Source: Paractinoplanes maris
GTDB lineage: Bacteria; Actinomycetota; Actinomycetes; Mycobacteriales; Micromonosporaceae
Assembly (NCBI RefSeq): GCF_023544465.1
Contig: NZ_JALPVL010000007.1
Location: forward strand, 124,001-188,000
Length of the DNA stretch: 64,000 bases
Direction: 5' to 3'
Below are positions 63,969-64,000 of this stretch, one piece after another. The position numbers and the translations under genes are program-made. The first letter of the stretch is position 1. Each line of letters begins with the position of its first letter. The notes under the pieces are model-generated. The model searched no databases, was not told the DNA's origin, and saw only the letters and a program-made list of their open reading frames with translations.

Positions 63969-64000
63969 CCGCCAAATCCGGAGACGGGAGCCGCCGGTGC
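63969..64000 (+). promoter_or_regulatory. Possible 5' end of a ydaO/yuaA (c-di-AMP) riboswitch, cut by the window edge
   Basis: CCGCCAAATCCGG followed by ACGGGAGCCG resembles the 5' core of ydaO riboswitches (GCCGAATCC ... ACGGAGGAACCG ... GGGGTxAATC). The rest, including the diagnostic GGGG segment, would lie beyond the edge. In actinobacteria this riboswitch usually precedes cell-wall hydrolase genes. Recognition is by memory of the motif only. Confidence 0.35.

Noticed and set aside
1-64000. tRNA, rRNA, insertion sequence ends, integrase and attachment-site signals
   Set aside because: None seen by eye on either strand; tRNAscan-SE and ISfinder searches would be needed to exclude them firmly.

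Overview
The window is high-GC DNA (roughly 70% by eye) with dense, mostly short-spaced genes, frequent GTG starts, 4-nt ATGA/GTGA overlaps and purine-rich ribosome sites. Together with the gene content (an array of ~900-residue LuxR-type LAL regulators, HxlR and TetR regulators, many alpha/beta hydrolases, PRC-barrel/DUF2382 proteins, DUF3618/DUF4235/holin-X envelope proteins), this points to an actinomycete chromosome, most likely Micromonosporaceae (Actinoplanes-like). The genus is an inference. No rRNA, tRNA, insertion sequence, phage structural gene or CRISPR array was seen.

Layout. 1-6.7 kb: a Ser/Thr kinase cut by the left edge, a small membrane protein, an ABC-F ATPase, an ECF sigma factor followed by a hydrolase remnant instead of an anti-sigma gene, an alpha/beta hydrolase coupled to a 64-residue ORF, and a short-chain dehydrogenase. 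6.7-27 kb: a LAL-regulator island with three intact LAL genes (6973, 13062, 19108 starts), one lacking its DNA-binding domain (24036) and one gutted (26980). Between them lie alpha/beta hydrolases, epoxide hydrolases and SnoaL/NTF2-fold proteins. This stretch is littered with gene fragments: an FAD oxidoreductase tail, a scrambled two-component pair, an epoxide-hydrolase/MFS junction and an aldo/keto reductase head. 27-33.3 kb: a tannase-family esterase and a TetR - epoxide hydrolase - MFS module.

33.7-43.7 kb: a six-gene minus-strand operon (two alpha/beta hydrolases, TMEM175-like channel, enoyl-CoA hydratase, MFS pump, aldo/keto reductase), a divergent HxlR regulator, a cNMP-domain FAD oxidoreductase, a second enoyl-CoA hydratase/HxlR pair and an SDR. 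Four promoters here share a CTnnnTTG-N7-CAAnnnAG inverted repeat, which looks like one HxlR regulon. 43.8-48.3 kb: a NUDIX hydrolase, a 5-formyl-THF cyclo-ligase-like protein, an NB-ARC/TPR STAND ATPase and a small membrane protein. 48.4-49.9 kb: a broken GGDEF gene and a frame-disrupted unknown gene. 50-52.4 kb: a third HxlR gene with two esterases.

53-57.8 kb: a divergent histidine kinase/response regulator pair whose promoter, and that of the following DUF998 gene, carry the same TGGTGC-N2-GCACCA palindrome; then an EamA exporter and a SnoaL-like cyclase. 57.8-63 kb: an envelope/stress cluster (two DUF2382 proteins, a TetR regulator, YihY, holin-X, DUF3618, DUF4235, a YtxH-like protein). 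The right edge holds a TetR gene and what may be the 5' end of a c-di-AMP (ydaO/yuaA) riboswitch.

Overall theme: regulator-plus-hydrolase modules for electrophiles, esters and epoxides, repeatedly duplicated and partly decayed.
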